Origin: Actinoplanes xinjiangensis
GTDB lineage: Bacteria > Actinomycetota > Actinomycetes > Mycobacteriales > Micromonosporaceae
Reading direction: 5' to 3'
Length of the DNA stretch: 64,000 bases
Assembly (NCBI RefSeq): GCF_003148685.1
Contig: NZ_QGGR01000002.1
Span: forward strand, 310,001-374,000
Within the stretch, counting starts at the first letter, position 1; the number at the start of each line of letters is the position of its first letter. The position numbers and the translations under genes are program-made. This document shows positions 60,393-64,000 of the stretch, one piece after another. Under the pieces are notes generated by a model. The model did no database searches. It was not told the origin of the DNA and saw only the letters and a list, made by a program, of their open reading frames with translations.

Positions 60393-61163
60393 ATGACCCA
60401 GCCCATCTGGGGCCCCGTACAGCAGGAGATGTCCGATCTCCTGCAACGGCACCCCGACGACGTCCCCGGAGTGGTCGACCTGCTCGCGCAGCTGCAGGTC
60501 GCTCTGTGCCGCGTGCCACCGTTGCTCGATGGCAACCCACTGGCCGACTTCAACAAGCTCTATCTCACGATCACCGAGAACGTGCTGGAGCGTCTCTACG
60601 CCGGCAGGTTCAAGGACCCGGCGTTCCTCTCCCGGCTCGATGTCGAATTCGCGGCCCGCTACTTCGACGCCCTGCGCTACTGGACCGAGGCCAGCCCGGC
60701 CTGTCCGGGCGTGTGGGCCGGCCTGTTCCACCGGATTCCCGGGCCGGACGCGCGCGCCCTGCCGTCCGCGATCGCCGGCGTCAACGCGCACATCAACTTC
60801 GATCTGCCGTTCGCCCTGGTCACCACGTTCGACCACCTGGGCAGCGACCCGGTCGACGGCAGCGACCAGCACTACGACTATCTCCAGGTCAACGACATCT
60901 TCGCCGATGAGATCCCGGGTCTTCGCCGCGGCTATCTGGACCGCTGGCAGCTGCTCATCGACACGATGAACGGTGATCTGGACGACTGGTGGCAGGGCGA
61001 GATGGTGGAATACACCCGGAACGTCGCCTGGCGCAACGCCCAGAAGATCTGGGCGATCCGGCACGATCTGGGTGCGCTCGACAAGGAGCGCCGCCGCCTC
61101 GACAACACCGCTACCGGCCTGGGCAAACTGCTGCTCTCACCGTTCGGCAGCTTCCTGCAGTAG
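60393..61163 (+). CDS. DUF5995 family protein
   Basis: A 256-residue helical cytoplasmic protein matching what I know of DUF5995: FNKLYLTITENVLE at about 53, FLSRLDVEFAARYFDALRYW, GVNAHINFDLPFALV with conserved His and Asn, HYDYLQVNDIF and a late ARNVAWRNAQKIW-like block. The conserved Asp/His residues suggest a metal-binding, possibly hydrolytic role, which is not established. GGAGGAA precedes the ATG. It shares an upstream 21-bp motif with the cyclase gene. Confidence 0.85.
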   Translation: MTQPIWGPVQQEMSDLLQRHPDDVPGVVDLLAQLQVALCRVPPLLDGNPLADFNKLYLTITENVLERLYAGRFKDPAFLSRLDVEFAARYFDALRYWTEASPACPGVWAGLFHRIPGPDARALPSAIAGVNAHINFDLPFALVTTFDHLGSDPVDGSDQHYDYLQVNDIFADEIPGLRRGYLDRWQLLIDTMNGDLDDWWQGEMVEYTRNVAWRNAQKIWAIRHDLGALDKERRRLDNTATGLGKLLLSPFGSFLQ

Positions 61164-61178
61164 GACGTCAGCCGGTCA

Positions 61179-61673
61179 TCAGCCGATGATGACCAGGCGG
61201 GCCGTGACGGCTGACCCGTCACGGACCCCGCCGACGCCCACCCGCACGCCGGGACGCACCGCGCCACGCTCGGCCTTCTTCCGGTTCTCGGTCACCCGCA
61301 GCCGGTCGCCGAAGGTCCAGGTCACCTCGTAGCCGTCGGACGACTTCACGGTGAAACCCTTGTCGTCCGCGGTGGTGACCTCGCCGCGCTGCACCACGAC
61401 GGTGCGCTCCTCGCCCTCGCGGGTCCGCACCACCACCTCGCCGTGCAGCGTGTTCTTCCGCAGCAGCTTGCGCACCGCGCGGGGCCGCACGCCCGGCGAG
61501 TCCGTGGCCGCATCCCCCGCGCCGCCGGCGTCTCCGGCCTCGAAGCCGACCTCCTGCAGGGCCACCATCTCGACGGCGGCGTCGGCGACATCGGCGGCGG
61601 GCGCCTGGGCGCCGCATCCGGTCACCGCGAGAGCAACGGCAAAGATCAGAACCTTCATCGATGTACGAGCCAT
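61179..61673 (-). CDS. Lipoprotein of unknown function
   Basis: A lipoprotein of about 164 residues: signal peptide MKVLIFAVALAVTGCGAQAP with lipobox VTGCG, an acidic Ala/Asp linker, and a C-terminal domain (NTLHGEVVVRTREGEERTVV, GFTVKSSDGYEVTWTFGDRL) with the pattern of a small beta-barrel. Several ATGs (61673, 61691, 61718) are possible and none has a clear binding site. It lies 52 bases after the start of the histidine kinase operon's downstream end, on the same strand, and may be read with it. Convergent with the DUF5995 gene. Confidence 0.72.
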   Translation of the reverse strand: MARTSMKVLIFAVALAVTGCGAQAPAADVADAAVEMVALQEVGFEAGDAGGAGDAATDSPGVRPRAVRKLLRKNTLHGEVVVRTREGEERTVVVQRGEVTTADDKGFTVKSSDGYEVTWTFGDRLRVTENRKKAERGAVRPGVRVGVGGVRDGSAVTARLVIIG

Positions 61674-61760
61674 GTGCACCATGTTCGACATGAGGCGATC
61701 GGGCCGTATCAGACCCATGTTCGAGTTCGGTAAGGAAAGGACCCACGAGCCGGCCGCCGG

Positions 61761-63128
61761 CTACGGTTCGCGGGCCTGGCCCGGCCGGGCGGATCCGGGG
61801 AGTTCGACGGTGAACATCGCTCCGCCCTCCGGTGCGTGACCGGCGGTGATCCGGCCACCGAGACGGGTCACCAGGCGCGCGGCCAGGGCCAGGCCGAGCC
61901 CGCTGCCCACCTGGCGCACCCCGCGGTACCGCCGGTTCAGTTCGCCCCGTTCGAACGCGACGGCCAGGTCGTCGTCGGTGAATCCGGGACCGCCGTCGCG
62001 TACCTCGATGATCCCGGTGCCCTCTTCGGCCCGCACCGCCAGGACCAGCGGCGCCCCCGCCGGGACCACCCGCAGGGCGTTCTCGCAGAGGCCGTCGAGC
62101 ACCTGGCGGATCCGGCCGGGGTCGGTGCCGACGGTGACCGGACGGTCCGGCGTCCGCACGGTCAGCACCGGCCCACCGTCGGCGCACCGCGCGGCCCAGG
62201 CCTGCCCGGCCTGCCGCACCAGTTCCGTCAGGTCGACCTCGGTGACGTCCAGGGGCAGGTCGGCGGCCTCCAGCCGGGAGAGCACCAGCAGGTCCGAGAT
62301 GAGCCGGTCCAGGCGCTGCGCCTCGGCGAGCACGGTCGACCCGGCGGCGGCCGTGTCGTCGCCGGCGATCACCCCGTCGGCGAGGGCCTCGGCGTATCCG
62401 CGGATGGTCGCGAGCGGGGTGCGCAGCTCGTGCGACACCGACAGCAGGAAGTCGCGTTCCCGGCCCTCGCTGGTCTGGAGGGCGGCCGCCAGCTGGTTGA
62501 ACGCGTCGGCGAGCCGGACCGCCTCGGCCGGCCCGGCCCGGGCGATCCGCACCGAACGGTCGCCGGCGGAGAGCCGCCCGGCGGCGGCCGCCGCCAGCCC
62601 GATCGGCCGGGCCACGAACCTGGCCAGCAGGGCGCCGGCCAGGACACCGCCGACCAGGCCGGCCAGCAGAGCCACCCAGACCCCGCCGAGGATCCGCCAC
62701 CCGATGCCGGAGGCGACCCGGCGGGTCAGGACGACACCACTGGAGACGCCCGGGAGCGGCCGGCCGACGATGAACGACGCCCGCCCGCCGATCAGGGCAC
62801 GCACGTCGACGGTCTCGCCCGCGAGGACCCGGCGGAGCACCCGGGGCGGCAGTCCCTCGCGGTCGACCCGACCGTTTCTGATCAGATAGATCTCGATGTC
62901 CTGAGCCCGGAGCCGGTCGGCGATGCGCCGCCGGGCAGCCGGCCTCTCGTCGGTGAGCGACTCGACCGCGAGGACGCTCTTGTCCATCAGCTCGGTGCGG
63001 ATCTGCGCGTTCACCGAGCGGACCGCGATCGGCACCGCCACCAGTGCGGTCACGATCACGGCGACCACCGCGGTCGCGACGGTGACCAGCACGGCGCGGC
63101 CGGTCAGCGTACGGAAGAAGTCACGCAT
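61761..63128 (-). CDS. Sensor histidine kinase (HAMP, HisKA, HATPase)
   Basis: Membrane sensor kinase of 455 residues. Two helices (about 13-35 and 150-172) flank an outer sensor domain of about 115 residues; then HAMP (VARPIGLAAAAAGRLSAGDR), HisKA with the phospho-His in SVSHELRTPLATIRGYAE, and HATPase_c with N-box-like LDGLCENALRVVPAG, IIEVRDGGPGF and GSGLGLALAARLV. The ATG overlaps the response regulator stop by 8 bases, so the pair is translated together. The signal is unknown. Confidence 0.92.
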   Translation of the reverse strand: MRDFFRTLTGRAVLVTVATAVVAVIVTALVAVPIAVRSVNAQIRTELMDKSVLAVESLTDERPAARRRIADRLRAQDIEIYLIRNGRVDREGLPPRVLRRVLAGETVDVRALIGGRASFIVGRPLPGVSSGVVLTRRVASGIGWRILGGVWVALLAGLVGGVLAGALLARFVARPIGLAAAAAGRLSAGDRSVRIARAGPAEAVRLADAFNQLAAALQTSEGRERDFLLSVSHELRTPLATIRGYAEALADGVIAGDDTAAAGSTVLAEAQRLDRLISDLLVLSRLEAADLPLDVTEVDLTELVRQAGQAWAARCADGGPVLTVRTPDRPVTVGTDPGRIRQVLDGLCENALRVVPAGAPLVLAVRAEEGTGIIEVRDGGPGFTDDDLAVAFERGELNRRYRGVRQVGSGLGLALAARLVTRLGGRITAGHAPEGGAMFTVELPGSARPGQAREP

Positions 63129-63849
63129 CAGCGGTGTACCCGACGCCGCGGACGGTCCGGATCAGGCCGGCGGACGGGCCGAGCTTGGCGCGCACCTGGG
63201 CCACGTGCACGTCGACGGTCCGGGTGCCGGCATGCGACGCGTAGCCCCAGACGGCGGCCAGCAGCTCCTCCCGGGTGAACACCCGTCCCGGACGGCCCAG
63301 CAGATGCGCGAGCAGGTCGAACTCGGTGGCCGTCAGGGTCAGCGGGATGCCCTCCACGGTGGCGGACCGGCGGCCGGGGTCGAGGATCAGAGGGCCGAGG
63401 GACCGTACCCGATCGGTCTGGCCGGCGACCGTCGCCCGGCGCAGCAGCGCCTTGACCCGCGTCACCAGTTCCCGGGGGCTGAATGGCTTGGTCACGTAGT
63501 CGTCGCCGCCCAGCTCCAGGCCGAGGATCCGGTCGACCTCGTCGTCCCGTGCGGTCAGGAAGATCACCGGGGTCCAGTCACCGTCGTCCCGCAGCCGGCG
63601 GCAGATCTCCGTCCCGTCCAGTCCGGGCAGGGCGATGTCCAGGATGCACGCGACCGGGCGCAGCCTGCGGGCGGCCGCCAGCCCGGCGGTGCCGTCCCGC
63701 TCGACGTGCACGCCGAATCCCTCCCGGCTCAGGTAGAGCCGGACCAGGTCGGCGATCGGCCGTTCGTCCTCGACCACGAGGACCAGCCCCTTCCCCGGCG
63801 CGCCCGTCACCGGCCCATCATCGGCTTCCCCACCCGGTACCGCGTTCAC
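63121..63849 (-). CDS. OmpR/PhoB family response regulator
   Basis: A two-domain response regulator of about 242 residues. Receiver: LVLVVEDERPIADLVRLYLS, phospho-acceptor Asp in ACILDIALPGLDG, Lys in DDYVTKPFSPREL. Winged-helix output: LTATEFDLLAHLLGRPGRVF, TRTVDVHVAQVRAKLG and the end IRTVRGVGYTADA. The frame is open to 63987; GTG at 63849 or 63813 fits better and the exact start is uncertain. Its last 8 bases overlap the kinase start (ATGCGTGA). Confidence 0.9.
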   Translation of the reverse strand: MNAVPGGEADDGPVTGAPGKGLVLVVEDERPIADLVRLYLSREGFGVHVERDGTAGLAAARRLRPVACILDIALPGLDGTEICRRLRDDGDWTPVIFLTARDDEVDRILGLELGGDDYVTKPFSPRELVTRVKALLRRATVAGQTDRVRSLGPLILDPGRRSATVEGIPLTLTATEFDLLAHLLGRPGRVFTREELLAAVWGYASHAGTRTVDVHVAQVRAKLGPSAGLIRTVRGVGYTADA

Positions 63850-63972
63850 CAGGTCATCATGCCGTTGTCCGGGCCCCCGGAACGTTCGAGGAAGGTAAGG
63901 ACCGCCGCAGACCCGACCGGGTGATGTGTGCGCGTCGCACCGGGCGGCCCGGCGTCGGCGGTTCTGCGGCCA

Positions 63973-63999
63973 CGACCAGCGGCCCACGGGCGCTGGTCG
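63973..63999. other. Inverted repeat at the window edge
   Basis: CGACCAGCG / CGCTGGTCG (9 bp perfect, 9-base loop) in the region upstream of the response regulator gene. It is cut off by the window end, and its CACGACCAGC is shared with the arm of the palindromic element at 50552-50606, which may be chance. Confidence 0.4.
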
Positions 64000-64000
64000 C

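Overview
The window is high-GC actinobacterial chromosome, most like a member of the Micromonosporaceae such as Actinoplanes. This is inferred from strongly GC-biased third codon positions, GTG starts, an Lsr2-type nucleoid protein, an F420-dependent glucose-6-phosphate dehydrogenase close to mycobacterial Fgd, two FliA/WhiG-type sigma factors, a HelR-type RNA polymerase recycling motor and several probable leaderless genes. No rRNA, tRNA, phage, IS element or CRISPR was found. The genes look like ordinary chromosomal core and accessory genes without a foreign island.

Layout. 1-6 kb: a minisatellite, an EamA transporter, a secreted beta-propeller protein, TrmB and an orphan GAF/PAS histidine kinase. 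6-14 kb: a small membrane protein, gamma-glutamyltransferase, a secreted alpha/beta hydrolase, a PQQ-type sugar dehydrogenase lipoprotein, a sodium:solute symporter with a small membrane partner, and a HAD phosphatase. 14-25 kb: a glycosyltransferase, Fgd, an unusual sigma factor fused to a membrane-anchored glycosyl hydrolase, next to it an anti-sigma kinase and a PP2C-like phosphatase, then MarR, a second LLM oxidoreductase, Lsr2, a D-Ala-D-Ala carboxypeptidase and a DUF456 protein. 25-38 kb: two paralogous FliA/WhiG-type sigma factors flanking HelR and a lipoprotein, a DEAD-box helicase, a permuted papain-like protein, an App1-type phosphatase, two unknown proteins and a sirtuin.

37.8-47.2 kb is a beta-glucoside (probably cellobiose or cello-oligosaccharide) operon: LacI regulator, extracytoplasmic binding protein, Opp-type ABC transporter (ATPase, two permeases, ATPase) and a GH1 beta-glucosidase, with a coupled methyltransferase at the end. 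Stops and starts overlap almost throughout, and a strong hairpin separates the binding-protein gene from the transporter genes. 47-51.9 kb holds small and unknown genes, an aldo/keto reductase, a SnoaL-like protein and a divergent MarR/cupin pair with a clear operator array. 51.9-56.5 kb encodes a second type II topoisomerase (ParE/ParC-like). 56.6-61.2 kb holds a stand-alone class III cyclase domain divergent from a large LuxR (LAL) regulator, and a DUF5995 protein. The window ends with a lipoprotein and an OmpR-type two-component system.

The most notable items are (i) the one-polypeptide sigma factor / zinc anti-sigma-like / membrane helix / GH128-like hydrolase protein, which looks like a direct carbohydrate-to-transcription sensor; (ii) a family of long palindromic intergenic elements at three loci, with compensatory base changes; (iii) matched upstream elements shared by the two sigma-factor paralogues, and another pair flanking the LAL regulator; and (iv) many minisatellites at gene ends. 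All functions are assigned by reading the translated proteins; no database search was run.
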